This document shows, piece by piece, positions 45,608 through 58,495 of a stretch of DNA of 64,000 nt (the first letter of the stretch is position 1; every line of letters begins with the position of its first letter). Below the pieces are notes generated by a model. The model made no database searches, was not told the DNA's origin, and worked only from the letters and a program-made list of their open reading frames with translations. The position numbers were made by a program, and so were the translations under genes. Source of the DNA: Viola odorata (Eukaryota > Streptophyta > Magnoliopsida > Malpighiales > Violaceae); assembly GCA_963691705.1 (NCBI GenBank), contig OY829538.1, positions 74,902,781-74,966,780 of the forward strand. The letters are read 5' to 3'.

Positions 45608-48600
45608 GTAGACAAGTGTTCATAGACTGTGTCAATTTTGTCCCATGTATATCAACATACACAGTAATCTCTAGTTAAGTCAGCTATCATATCATGATCA
45701 AAATCCCCGTAGCCATATTCACTAGAACTCAATTGCTTTGATTCAACTAAACTAGATGGCAGGGAAAATAGCTGGCTTTCTCTATGTTGTTTGCATGTAG
45801 TCTTCTTTAGGCAGAGACAGAGAGGACACCCGGGGATATAAAAAAGAGACCCTAATGCAATTGTCAAATTATCTCAAGTGAAATTGCCTGCCTATCATTT
45901 CTTGTATTTGTTTTTTTACTTTTCAAATTGGTATTTTTACTATTTTACATGTCTTTTTTTTTCATGAAAAAGAAAAGAAAAAGAAAAGTTTTTTTTTTTG
46001 TATATATTTTTTGTATATATTGTACACCAACAGACATCTCTCACAGCCTTGATCCTTTTACGTCTGAGTCTGTGTTGTTGTACTAGTATTTTTGTAGGTG
46101 CAACACAACTAACAGATGATAGCGACCTTTTCATGGATCTGAATTTCTGAATTACACACACTTATACACCAAACTGTACATAAATGCTAGAGAAACACAG
46201 AGTATATGATGCACACACCTCAGGTTTGTTTGTCCTCTTTGGACGGCCCAGATTTTATCCCCCTCTCTAACATTTTATGTTTTGTGTCCAATCTGATTTC
46301 TTTTGTCCTTCCATTATAAATAAAGATCTTAGTGTGTAGGACTATGTACCATAAATCTTCCATGAGACTGCCCTTACTGCCCTCACCATACAATTACAAT
46401 CCCCTTACAAGGTGAGTGGTGAGGGTAAAATGGTTATAGGCAAAGAGAGGAGATCTCAGTTGAGATTTTGAGATCTAAAATAATTACATGTATCCTTATG
46501 TATGCGTTTGTGTAGGGTAGTGTTCTTGTTGGTTGATGACCTTTTTGTTTTAGGTGTAGAAAAGGGAGAGGGAGGAAGGGGAAGGGATCTTTTAGGGTAT
46601 TCTTTTCCCTGAAACGGTTAGATCTTTTCACAAGTTGCGTAAAGCGATAACTAACAGTTACTCTCCTAACTATACCTCTCTTGTAGCAAAAACAGCCTTG
46701 CAATTGAGAACCCTACCCTACAAACACAAACATTAACTAGGATTTTGGACAGAGAAGAACAACAACAATGCCCCTCACCTAACTACTTTCTCCCTATTTA
46801 TTTTAGGTTTGAATCACATACTATTGAGCTTATTAGTTTTAGTTGATCTTATTTACATCGGGTTGATTCATTGGACGATAAAAAGTAATCGAAAGGAACT
46901 TATTTTTAGCGATGCCCCTCTTTTTGTGTCTTTTCTTTTTGCTAACTCTTTCCTTTCCTAACAAGCCAACCAAATACCTTTTTTCTTTATATATATACAT
47001 TTATTTATGTTAAACTTGACGAGAATGGAATTTAATTAACTGGTCGAGGTTTGAAAAAAAAGAGCAGAACATGTTTTGGATGAAATTAATTACGTGGTAA
47101 CGGAAATTATTCTGGTTCGTTTTCTTAAGTAGTAGTGCTATTTCAAACACCATTCTATTTTTCGTTGTGGCCGGTCAATTACGAATATTAGTTAAGTGTT
47201 ATATAGTTATCTGCATTGTTCCCTTCTAATTAAGATCACGAAGCAAATCATATTGTTGTCGAGTTATTTTTTTTTTGGGTTCGATAATACTCGAATGAAA
47301 TGATCAATCTCTTCTCCGGACGGAACTGAGAGAGTGAGATATCCTCTCAAAACACAAAATTCACTATTGCTTTGATTACAATTTAGAGCGTTCATTTTTT
47401 GAACTTTCTTATTTTGATAGTCAGGTAAATAATATCTTTTCACATATATAGGAGACGAAGAAATTGAAAATGGTTTAAAGATGCCTTTTCTAAAAAATGA
47501 AAAATCCAAATACCATTTTATCACAATACAGAAAGCTTCTCTTTGACTATATATATTGATATATTGATTTGAGAATCAAGTGAAAAATATTCTTTCCTCC
47601 TTCGTGTCTAACCAACCTCATCCTTAACTTAATTTCTCGGAAAGAAAACAGATTGCAAGCTAGAAAAAAGTGTGAAAAAACATTAAATTATTCTCGTACC
47701 TCAAATTACTACACCATCTCTATTTAAGTATTAGAAATTATGACATAAAATATAGGAAAGACTTGTATCGTAAGTTCTTAAGGAAAATATGTGAAGATAA
47801 CTTGAAAATGTATAGAAATAACCACACTCAACTTTGAATTGTGAGTGTGTACAAAGTTTTTTTTATCTAATTATCGGTAAATACATATATTTTATGTTTC
47901 TAAGTCATGAATTTGAACCAATAAAAATGAAAACTCGAGAGTTAGAAAAATACGAAATATTTACATAAGAGCGAATGAGATTAGAAATAAAAATACAACT
48001 AAACTACATTACTAGTAGTAGTGGATTTGATTTGGAGTTAGAGTTGGAGATGTTGTCCCTAAATAAACCCTAGCTAGCCAATGAATCTATGGCTCGTTTA
48101 TTTACACATTTAATTAATTAAAATAAAATATATAAAACGGCCCAAATCCCTAATCAATCATTTCCATGCAGAGCGGTATCTCCTTCCCAGAACCCAAGAA
48201 TCCACCATGTCTGCCCAAACCCAGCAACTTCACACACTTCCTCTCCTCTCACACGTGCCACCCTATACCTCTATCTTTTTCTTAGTATATTTTTTAATTT
48301 AAATAATCATATTAATCGGTTCTATAATTTATTTAAAAAAATGATCTAATTTATACATTAATCACATAAAAAATAATAAAATATCATTTTTTTTACAAAA
48401 TAGATAGAGTATTTTTCTTGTTAAAAATAACTCTTTTAATATAATTTGTATACATTTTTAAGATTCTCAAGATTATACTATGAGTCAATATATAAAAAAT
48501 GTATTTACATCTATATGATTTTATTTTATTTTATTACTAATAAAAAAGTTACTCATATGTTTGGAGTTAATAAACAAATAAAACGTAAAAGATGATTTTT

Positions 48601-49325
48601 TTCAGCCGATCTCATACGGTTTTATTCATTTTCTTTTAAAAGAAAAAGGAATACGAAAAAGTATTCCTAGGTATTCTTGATATGCCACGTGGCAAGGCCC
48701 CACAAACCCAACCAAAAATCTCTTGAGATTTGATGTTCGATATTTGATGATGGGCTCAAATGGCCTAACCCGTAAGTAGGGTGGGGACAGGTAAGAGAAA
48801 GAATGGTCCCATAAATGGGGAATATCGGCTTACGTGGACAGCCCTTATTTCTTCCTAGGACGGCGCCAGTCCGTACCTCCTGGCTCCTACAACTATCCTC
48901 TTCACCAGAATCGGATTTTGGCTTGAATAACTTGAATTGATGATGGGTTTTGGTCAGGCAGTTTGGATTTTGTGGAAAAAACCCAAATTAGCCCTTCATT
49001 TAAGAAGGCAATTAATAAAAATATATAACACATACAATCACACACAATAATACGTTTCGGATCGAGCTAGTAGCGATAAAAAACTATAAAATTTTATAAC
49101 AAATTTAACGTTTGTATAATAAATTATTAGAAATTCTCATAAAAGATTTAAGATTCAATCATTGTAAAAAAAATATGAAAATAACAACATATTTCTTGAA
49201 TTCACCTTCAATAAATCACGATTTATGACCCAAAAAAAATCATGATTGATTATTCAAGTCCATCCTTTATGAAGTTTAGTCCTATTCGGAGAATAGAGAG
49301 TGAAATATAAAAATCTTACTAAGTA
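45608..49325. other. AT-rich intergenic DNA
   Basis: 3' flank of TRM5, then spacer without recognisable genes. Includes (TTTTTTTGTATATAT)-type slippage near 45990-46020. A GC-richer patch at 48660-48900 has a CCACGTGG G-box-like palindrome (about 48683) and looks promoter-like without a gene behind it. Confidence 0.45.
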
Positions 49326-50167
49326 CTCCCTCCGTTATATAATACTTGACGTTTTAGAATAGTAACCAAAATTAAGGAAATAATTTTTTTACCAATTTTA
49401 CCCCTTGTTTATTTCCAACTTTACAAGCATGCCATTCTCTCTCACATCCATCACCACAGCCATCCCAACCAGCCAAACCACCACTACCAAACACCACAAA
49501 GAAACAACCACTGCCAAACTCCCGACCTCCCAACCCAAATCCAAATCACCGCCACCCATCAAATCACCATCAAACCGCCGCGGCAACCCAAGCAACACCA
49601 CCAACCATCTCCGACCCAAACCGCCCAAACCTAACTCAACAAAACAGCCACACCAGCCACTGCCCAAAATCTACAAACCCATCATCGTGCTAGTGTTGTC
49701 ATAGAAATAGAGGGGAGAATGAAAAAGAAAAGAAACCAAGAGAAATGAAAATGGATCTGTGATGTAGGAGCAGAGAAGAGAAAAGAACAAGGAAAGAAAA
49801 GAGAGAGCAGAGAAAGGAAAGAAAGAAGAAAAGAAAATAAAGGAAAAGGAAAGAAAATAGGGAAAGATGCAGATCTGACACAAACCGATTAAGAAGATGT
49901 AGATCTGCACCGTATACATCTTCCTCTTTAGCTTGTGGATTTTGGAGTGAAGAAAGAGAGGAAAAACAGAGCAGATCCGAGCAGATCCGATGATGGGATG
50001 AGAGGAGAAAGGAAGAGAGTGAGCTTTTTTGCAGGGAGGAAGATGGGATGAGAGGAGGGGTAAAATTGTGAAGCCGCTCCAATTGTTGCTTTGAAATGTG
50101 TAAAACGTCAATTAATTACGGACAAGTTTTCGGTAGCAAAGCGTCAAGTATTATATAACGGAGGGAG
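49326..50167. mobile_element. Stowaway/mariner-like element, 842 bp, perfect 26-bp inverted ends
   Basis: Both ends read CTCCCTCCGTTATATAATAC plus six further identical bases, flanked by TA (49324-49325 and 50168-50169). This is the Tc1/mariner (Stowaway) signature. At 842 bp it is large for a MITE. The interior has a C/A-rich 49430-49690 block and a G/A-rich 49690-50060 block that are open in several frames, but neither resembles a transposase. Confidence 0.9.
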
Positions 50168-50169
50168 TA

Positions 50170-52457
50170 CATGTTTGATTCATAATATATATCGTTTAAA
50201 AAAAATAAATTATTTAGAAATATTTATCATTTTAAAAACTCAACGATACAAGAAACATTTAAGATCATTAAAACTAGTTCAACGGTGATGAACTAACGAG
50301 ATGTTTAAGAGTTCATGAGTTCAAAATCTTATACTTACATCCATATATTGTGAATAGTATGAATTACATCCATATGATAAAAAAAATGATATCGATGTAT
50401 GTTCTGTACATATTAATCACGCTTGTGTTGTGTGGTGTGGTGTGATGGAAAATAAAATTACATCACGAGGGCAAATTTGTAATTGACAAATAGTATGTTT
50501 TAGTAATTGAGAGAATCAAATTGAAACGGTATGATGATGGCAGAGACATCCTATATAAATCCTAGCTAGGCGGTCTAGATTAGAATAAACCCCACATGCG
50601 TTCCGAGACATTTTTCATGTGACGAGATTTGATTTTCAGGAACATCTACACATATTTAGCACTCTACTTGTTTCTGGATAATAATAATAATCCAGTTTTA
50701 TAACTACTCTCTTTAAATTTTTTTCTATCAACAACGTAATTTACTCATACGGGTTGTAATTAAACGGTAAGAGAAGTTGAGATTGAGAGTCCAACGTTCT
50801 ACAAAGAATCGTTGTTTTTTTATTAGAGAACAAATCTCATCTTTCGGCTTCAATAATACTGGAATAAAACTATTCACTAGCGGAACAGGAAAAATTACGT
50901 GCGAAAATAAAAATAAATATAATTAATAGACTTAGTTTATCATCTTACTTATAATCTTTTAGTGCCCTAATCCATTATATCTATGAGACATCTAATTGTA
51001 ATTATAATACAATTTAAATACAATTATAATTATAGAGTGATGAAGTGTGTAATTGAAGATGGATCACATGATCAAGATATTTATATTTTGTTGAAGGAAA
51101 AATAGGTTACCATAAAAGAAGCTACCACATGGGGTCAGCTTTTCCATAGTTCCATATATATACAACTTGGAGTTGGACATCATTACTACAAGGCTAGCTA
51201 TCTGGCTAGCTATAAACTACATACTATACGGGTATTATATAGCCACATTTCACATTTTCGTTACAAAACCAAAATCGTACCGTAGTGATTTAGGTTCGAA
51301 TCTCATCTTTTATCTATTAAACAAAAATACTCAAATTGGATTATGTTTAGTTAATCAATTATATGATTGCATCAAAATTAACCACTCTTGATTGAATTCC
51401 TTGTTTACAAACGTTAATTAGATCTAGCCAACCGCTGCATGGTGGAAAGATCACAGCCATTGAATTGGGATTTGGGAGCAAAAGAAAGTAAAAGAAAATT
51501 GATGTCCTAGAAAAGCTCAGCCAACAACTGGCTTTTTTAATTTCTCCTTCTACTTTACAATTTCTTTCTTTCTTTCTTTGCAGAGGAAATATTTGCCAGA
51601 AATTTACAAAAACCCTAATGATGTTTTGCCACTTTTTGACAAGAAACTGACACTTTGTATGTGCCACACAATGCATCACCCACTCCTCTCCTCTCCAAAA
51701 TCCAATTCTTGCTTTTTTAACTTCTTCTGCTACTACACAAAGGCTAATAGCCTAATGCCCCTCTCCTTTAGCTCCCCTCCGACCGGCCCTGGTACAGTTG
51801 CCCACCTTGTCTCTGATCCCAACACGTGTCATTATGATCCCATCAGAAACTACTCCTCTCCGGCGCGTGTGATACACTCTCCTCTTAGGTTTTGCAATGA
51901 AAAAAAGAAGCTATTTTCACTCCACAGTGACCTCAAAATGATAAATTTCATGCCCCGTTTCATGAATCGAATTTATCAATCGAGTTACAACATTTGTGGT
52001 GAAGGTGGCAAAAGGAATGGGAAATAGAAAAAAGAAAAACAACATATCATCAACTACTCACTTTCTCATTCAAATTATATATTAGAATCAATCAAACAAA
52101 ACAAACACAGGACAAGCAAGCAAGCAAGCATTATATACATGGACAAAGCCTCCTGTCCTTTCGGCATTTCACTCCTTGCTCTGCCACCCAAAAAATCCAA
52201 AACTTCCTACTCATCATCCTCTCAATAAAAAAACCAACCCTTTTACTGTGTCCTTTACTTCCCTTGAAAAAAAAAACCCAACTTCAATTCCTTCTTCTCC
52301 AGTCATCTTTCTCTATTTCTGATCATCAAACTCCCACTCCATCTCTATGCAGCAGTGTCTTCCATCTTAAAAATTGAAACTTTAACACCAACCCATCTTC
52401 TTTTTCGTCTTTGAAACTCACAAATTTCAATCTAAAACCCAAAAAGCTCACAAATTT
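50170..52457. other. Intergenic DNA and SPL upstream region
   Basis: AT-rich to about 51400, with scattered half tRNA-promoter motifs (GAGTTCAAAATC at about 50318, GGTTCGAATCTC at about 51293) that lack partners. From about 51500 it is pyrimidine-rich. The ~200 bp before 52458 is C/T-rich, A-interrupted leader-type sequence, presumably the SPL 5' UTR. Confidence 0.5.
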
Positions 52458-52505
52458 ATGATCCATGGCTTCTCCTCTTTCACTTCTGCTCATGTCCAAC
52501 AATGA
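52458..52505 (+). CDS. Upstream ORF overlapping the SPL start
   Basis: ATG at 52458 opens a 15-codon ORF that ends with TGA at 52503-52505, overlapping the first 41 nt of the SPL frame (+1 relative). A ribosome that uses it would pass the SPL ATG at 52465 and finish just past the in-frame SPL ATG at 52492. Whether the mRNA includes 52458 depends on the unknown transcription start. Confidence 0.5.
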   Translation: MIHGFSSFTSAHVQQ

Positions 52506-54368
52506 GTACTATTGTTACTATCAACATCATCAAACACCAGAACACCCCACCATGACCCATCTTGGACCCGACTCTGCAATACCCGAACCAATTAGTACTC
52601 CTACTCCTACCACCGCCACCGCCACCACCACCACCACCACCACTAACCGGGTCAAAAAACCTGCCACCAGGAGAAACCCATCATCATCCTCTTCTCGCAA
52701 GAAAATCCCACAAAGGGGGATGGGAGTGGCTCAGCTTGAGCGGTTGAGGGCTCAAGCAGAGGCAGCCCGAAAAACCCAGCAGCCTCCTCTCAACCTTAAT
52801 CAACCTGCCGCCGCCACCCCGGTCCCTGTTCTTGACCCGATTGATTCTGTTCCTGTGCAATATGGATCGGTGAACTACGGTGTACCAGTGATTGGTGTTC
52901 CTGGGTGGTGGGGTCCGGACCAGGGCTTGGTGGTTAAGAAGCCTGAAAATGTTGGGTATTATGGATTGAACAATATTATTAATGGTGGAGGATTCGGGCC
53001 GGGTCATCATCATCAGGTTATGGGTAACAGATACAATATGGTTGGAGCTCCGGTTCAGTTTGGAAATGCTACCTCTGCATTTGAGACCTCGAAAGAGCTC
53101 ACTTCAATGCCAAAAGCAATGCAACAGTGTTCTCCCACAAACTGTCATGCCTGTTTGAAGGTTTGTTTGTAATATTTTTTTGTTTCTTCTCTTTTCTGAT
53201 TTTTCTTGAGAAATCTTATAAATTTGTAGTTGTTGGTTTCATTTTTCGTCATCCTTTTTTTCTCTTGGGGAGTCAGATGCCTGATCAGTTTAAATCCTTT
53301 TGTTGTTATTTTAATCGTTTCTTGGTTTTTTTTTAATATAAAAAAAAGAATAGTTTTGGGTCTTCCGTTGTTTTATGTGTGTCAGCTTTCTGGGATATTG
53401 TCTGTTAAAGTTTATGTTGAGCATTTATGGACATCATCAATGGTTTTTTGTTTGGGTTCCAAGTGTGTTATAACGAAAAGGATGAGAAAAAATACTAACA
53501 TGTTTTTGTTTTTGGGTTTTCTAAGGAGGAATTAAATTTGTAAAAAGTAAGTCATATGAGGTTGTATAATAACTAATCACTTAATAGTTTTGTTTTTTCA
53601 TGTCTTGAGATAGTATTTTTGTTCTTGTTCTTCAATTCTTTTAGTATTTGTTTTTAATCCTTAATGATTTTAAAATCTGTTGCAGAAGAAAAGGTTCCAT
53701 GGTGAAACTAAAGGACAGAAAGGAATGAAAGAGAAGCATATTGCAGAGAAATCACCAGCAGTACTCAACTGTTCTGATAGTTTTATCAGATCAAATCAAG
53801 GGAATTACAAAACCAACAACTACAATGCTGAATTCTCTTCAATAGGCTCAAGGACTGCTTTCTATGGCAATCACCAATACAAAGAGGTGATCACCATTCA
53901 CCAATACCTGCTAAAGATGACTTTTTTCTTTTGTTTTCCTGGTTTTTGTAATTTTATCTGAAATGGGTTGGTTGGTTTGTGTTTGGTTTGGTTCTGTAGA
54001 GTACTACTACTGCAGAAGTGGTGGCTGTTCATAGAAAGGGAGACTCATTTTCAAACTCAGTGGTGGGGAGAGGTGTTTTCATGGAGTATGAGTTTTTTCC
54101 TGATCATAAAAATGGAAAAAGCAGTACTACTTCTACTACTACTACTTGTTTCAAGGATCAGATGGAGGAGGAGGAGGAGGAGTTTCCTGCTGCAGCAGAA
54201 TCTTCAGTTGCAGTCATGGAGTTTCCTGCTGCTGCTTCTTGCATGACAACAACAACAACTACTTCTGATCATCCTTACAACACTGGTTACTACAATCCAT
54301 ATTATAATAATAATAATAGTTACAGTGCATCTAACTCCATTGATCTGTCCCTTAAGCTTTCATTCTAG
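52465..54368 (+). CDS. SPL: SPOROCYTELESS/NOZZLE transcriptional adaptor
   Basis: Three exons, 52465-53160, 53686-53886 and 54000-54368, all phase 0, encode 421 residues. SPL/NZZ controls sporocyte formation in anther and ovule by recruiting TOPLESS-family corepressors to transcription factors. Signatures in order: the SPL motif RKKIPQRGMGVAQLERLR at about 78-95, a GVPGWWGPDQGL stretch, NCHACLKKKRFHGE spanning the first splice junction, VVAVHRKG, FMEYEFFPD, and the C-terminal EAR motif IDLSLKLSF. A Thr run near residue 55 comes from an (ACC)n tract. It is longer than Arabidopsis SPL (314 residues), mostly from low-complexity runs of His, Thr, Glu and Asn. All landmarks are intact. Confidence 0.92.
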
Positions 54369-56770
54369 ATGTAAAAAGGCAGAAGTACTTTGTTCTGTTT
54401 TTGTTTAGGTATTTTTAGAGATGTGTGTGATTGAATACCTAGGCCTAAACAACAGTTTCTTCTTCTTTTTGTTTCTGTTCTTGACTGTGCCATTTTCTTA
54501 TAAATTAAAACTAAATGGCATAGGAACCAAGATATACTACTTTTTGGGATGAAACTTCTCTTTCTCTTATGATCTTTTTCAGTCAGTACTGCTTCAAATT
54601 AACTTCTCATGATATCTTTATTTGGCAAATTATCCATCCTCTTCCTTGCAAACCTGCTGTGGGTTTGGCCTCTTGAGTGAAATGAAACCCTAGTTTTAAT
54701 TAAATTGTCATTAATTAATTATTTTTTATATCTAGAGATTGATGAGGAAGAGGGTGGTGGTGGATTGACAGATATTATTATTTATATATATATATATTGT
54801 ATCATCTTTCACAGCCAAGGAAAAGACAAAAATGATGGGCTAGCTAGCTCCCCCCTGCCCAGGTTGGTGTACCACAAGACAAGAAAGAAACATATACCTG
54901 GACAGTTTAATCAAGAAAATGCACCAAGTTTTCTATGTTTCCATAAGTTTCTTGAAAAGTTTGTGACATGTATTTCCCCCTTTGATGAGTTCATACTAGT
55001 AACAAAACATTAATTCATGTAGCTAAATATGCTTAAACATGCTTCAATTACTGGCAATATATATATATATATATACCTAAATATACAGTACTCCCATCCG
55101 TTCAGATATATATAGTTGTCCTAAAAGATTAATACAATATTTAATTTACACCGATTGTGTATTGTATTTTATATTGGAAAGTGTATTTTTTTATATTAAA
55201 AATTGCAATTCCACAACTAAGAAAGAAGAAGAAAAATGTCTTTTATCGATAATTATATTTAAACGAAAGAAAGTGTATGTTTTTTTTTTGGCATGCAAGT
55301 AACTCATAGCAAAGTTGTTAATTTCTTTGTGAGTTGGGTGATCATTAATATTCTTGATCTTTGATGCAACTGAAAAGAGAAAAAGAAGGGTTTTAGTGTA
55401 ATTCTTGATGATCTTGATCAATAAAACCCTAGCAAGCTGCAGAAGCAGCAGCTTATATATATATGTGTCATATGAGACTTAATTGTCTTGTTGGCCTGAG
55501 GCCTGAGAAATGATGGCAGAGAGGGATTTCTCTTCTGGAATTAGGTTACATGTTTGATGTGCTGAAACACAAGAAGGGGATCTCTGGTTTTCTGTTTATA
55601 GCAAGTCAAGCCCACCTTTTAGGGTCTGCTTCAAAAAACGTGAAGAAAGATATGTATGCAGCAAACTATTTAGAATTACATAAAAAAACTTACTAGCAAT
55701 AAGTGCAAATATATGTTTTATGTATGAAGAAAACATATATTAAATCAACTCCTAGGAGATTTGTCTAACTTAATCATAAGTGAACCTGCATTTGTATTAA
55801 AATCTGTAAAGTAGAGTTTTTTCTACCATTAGAAGGTCAGCGCGGCTCAAATTTTAAGTAGTCAACACCGAAAATGATGACATAATATTAAATAGTTTTA
55901 AATAAAAAAAGAAATATATTTCAAATTAAGCCCAACAAATCAAACGTATAGTCATGTAATGTTCATCCCACGTCGCATTAGTAAAGGATAAAGTATTTCT
56001 TATAGGTTCTATATACATATAAACACGAATTAGATCAACTACGAGACCATCTATCAAAGAATAAAACCCTTCAAAAAAAAATCAAAGAATAAAATAATTT
56101 TAATAAGTAATTACTATACATATATATATATACACAAGAATTAACCTTGCCATTTATCAATTTTAATAAGTAATTAACATATAATAATAATAATAATAAT
56201 CAAACGAACAATAATTACTTACGCAAGAATCAAATCAACGACTTCTTATGTAAGTAAGCAATGAGCATATTGAAATTTCAAGCCGGTATTTTTAATAGAC
56301 AATCAAATTACGAAACGTATTATCTAAACGATAGAAGTATGGAACCACTCACACGAGGGTCTGAGTATGGCCCACGGGGGATTAGAGCACTGGTTCAGCA
56401 GTCTGCTGGTGATATGAGTGATCAGATTTCAGATGTATGCAGGTTATGCTATTTACTAGCAGCACACAACACACACTACAACAACAACCCAGAAGAAGAG
56501 AGTACAAATCTGCAATTAATTAAATATATTTGTATTTTTGTATGCACTGTTACTGTTAGTCTGTTGTTTTACTGTTGTTGTATCAGTATAAGCACAAAAA
56601 AAGCTGTGGAAGCTTTTCCTTCCATATTTTTCCTACTTCTCTCTGATTGGCTGCTACCTCAATCTACTCACCAGCTTTACTTTTCTTCTCCTTCTTTCCT
56701 GTTTTCTCATTTTCGGCAAAAATTAAATTAATTAAATAAATAAACTCTGCTTCATTTACTGCCTATGGTA
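54369..56770. other. SPL 3' flank and intergenic DNA
   Basis: T-rich 3' UTR, then AT-rich spacer. Short (TA)n tracts at about 54782 and 55058. TACTCCCATCCGTTCAGATA at about 55090 looks like one end of a MITE without a partner. The 156-codon frame at 56261-56731 has no family resemblance. No gene called. Confidence 0.45.
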
Positions 56771-57028
56771 GTATTAATTATCGCTATTTATTAAATGACT
56801 TTTTAGAATAGTAGCAACATATTAAAAAATGATTGGTTTTATTATTTTATTGTATATTATTTTCTTTTTACCCCCATTTTCTACTCAAATTACCAACCAT
56901 TTTTACCAATTCTAACTTATAAATTGAATTGATGGATAAAGACTATTTTATCATTCTTACCGAAAATGACAAGTATTCAAGATCAAAGAATTAGTAATAA
57001 AACGACATTTAATAGAACTCGGAGGGAG
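56771..57028. mobile_element. Stowaway-like MITE, 258 bp, one end decayed
   Basis: The right end ATTTAATAGAACTCGGAGGGAG followed by TA mirrors TATTTATTAAATGACTTTTT near the left end. The outer ~12 bp of the left inverted repeat are degenerate, so the left limit is approximate. Confidence 0.6.
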
Positions 57029-57529
57029 TAATAATTCTTTTACTTCAACTATTCTAGTAATATATATTTTAAAATTATTATTTATCATACACTTATATTG
57101 AGATTTGAATTTGGTTCTGAATTCTTATTGGTACTTTTACCACCAACAAAATGAACCGTATTAAATTAAATTAATTTAAATAAATAATTATTATTTGGAT
57201 AAGGTAGTATTTTTTTTCTTATTTTTAGACTCCTGCACATAAAATTACAAACACAAAAATGTTACTATTGTGAGAAATTTGAATGTCATCCAAACATAAT
57301 TATCTAACTTTCTCTCCATAATCCCTCCCCGAGAATGGAAAGTAAATAATTATAAGAGAGAAAATATCATTTCGTCTACCAAACATTATCAAAGTTGTAT
57401 TTCCTACAAAGCATGATAGACTTTTAGGGCGCGTTTACTTGGGGGAATTTTCTGTTTGAAAATCTGCCGATTTTCTGAAATTAGAAAATTTTATTTTCCA
57501 ACATAAAACTGGAAAATGCGTTTACCTCC

Positions 57530-57660
57530 CGCTATTTTCCTGATGTGGAAACTGGAAAACCTGTTTACTTCGCACTATTTTCCTGATGTGGAAAACTGAA
57601 AAACTAAAAAACCTGTTTACTTCGCACTATTTTCCTGATGTGGAAAACTGAAAAAATATT
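57530..57660. repeat. Subterminal repeats of the Harbinger-like element
   Basis: Three units of TTTAC(C/T)TC...CTATTTTCCTGATGTGGAAA, about 45-50 bp apart. Their place just inside the end suggests transposase-binding repeats. Confidence 0.75.
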
Positions 57661-57671
57661 TTTGTTCGCAT

Positions 57672-58050
57672 TGATTCATTGGATTTATTAAAGATCCAAG
57701 AGTTTACCAATTAATAAAGTGATCATGCAGTTAAATTAAAGAGTGATGTTTTTAATTACTAATCCTATTTTATTTCATGCATTTTAATAAAAATAAAAGT
57801 TGAGTTATTACTAAACCTAATTCGTTCAAGAAAGGTCGATTACAAATTAATTAATAAGTGATTCATTGGATTTATTAAAGATCCAAGAGTTTACCAATTA
57901 ATAAAGTGATCATGCAATTAAATTAAAGAGTGATGTGATGTTTTTAATTACTAATCCTATTTTATTTCATGCATTTTAATAAAAATAAAAGTTGAGTTAT
58001 TACTAAACCTAATTCGTTCAAGAAAGGTCGATTACAAATTAATTAATAAG
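57672..58050. repeat. 187-bp tandem duplication
   Basis: TGATTCATTGGATTTATTAA starts at 57672 and at 57859. The two copies are nearly identical except for a 5-bp GTGAT insertion and one A/G change in copy 2. A recent duplication. Confidence 0.93.
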
Positions 58051-58495
58051 TTTGTGTGAATTTATTAAAAGAAGTTATTAATCAATATTCGGATTAAATT
58101 AATGACCGTGGATTATTAATCTAAATTATTTTCATGCAAGTGGATTAATTTTAATTCTAACGATTTTACGAACAACCAAATTAATTAGCGTAATAATACA
58201 ACGGGCTCGACTAACTAAATTTGAGCTAGCGCAAAGGATCATCGTACTTGAAACCGTTCACTAAAACACAGCAACAAAATCCAGAAAGGATATACAACCT
58301 TCATGTTTAGCGGAAACAGTATCATACCATAAGAGCATCTCTTTAAAAAGCACATTAGTGGACCTATAGTTGCGATTTGCAAATTTAATGTATTTCAAGG
58401 CAAGTATACAAGCAGCAAAGCATGGATATTGAAACTGCACAGCGCTGCCAACCACAAGTAAACTACTTGGGCTGATCAAATTCATGCTGAAATAC

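Noticed and set aside
49398..49704. Overlapping ORFs in the Stowaway-like element
   Set aside because: Both strands are open because the C/A-rich sequence lacks stop codons. There are no recognisable domains.
56261..56731. 156-codon + strand ORF as a gene
   Set aside because: It has no motif, mixed composition with a T-rich second half, and no leader or splice context.
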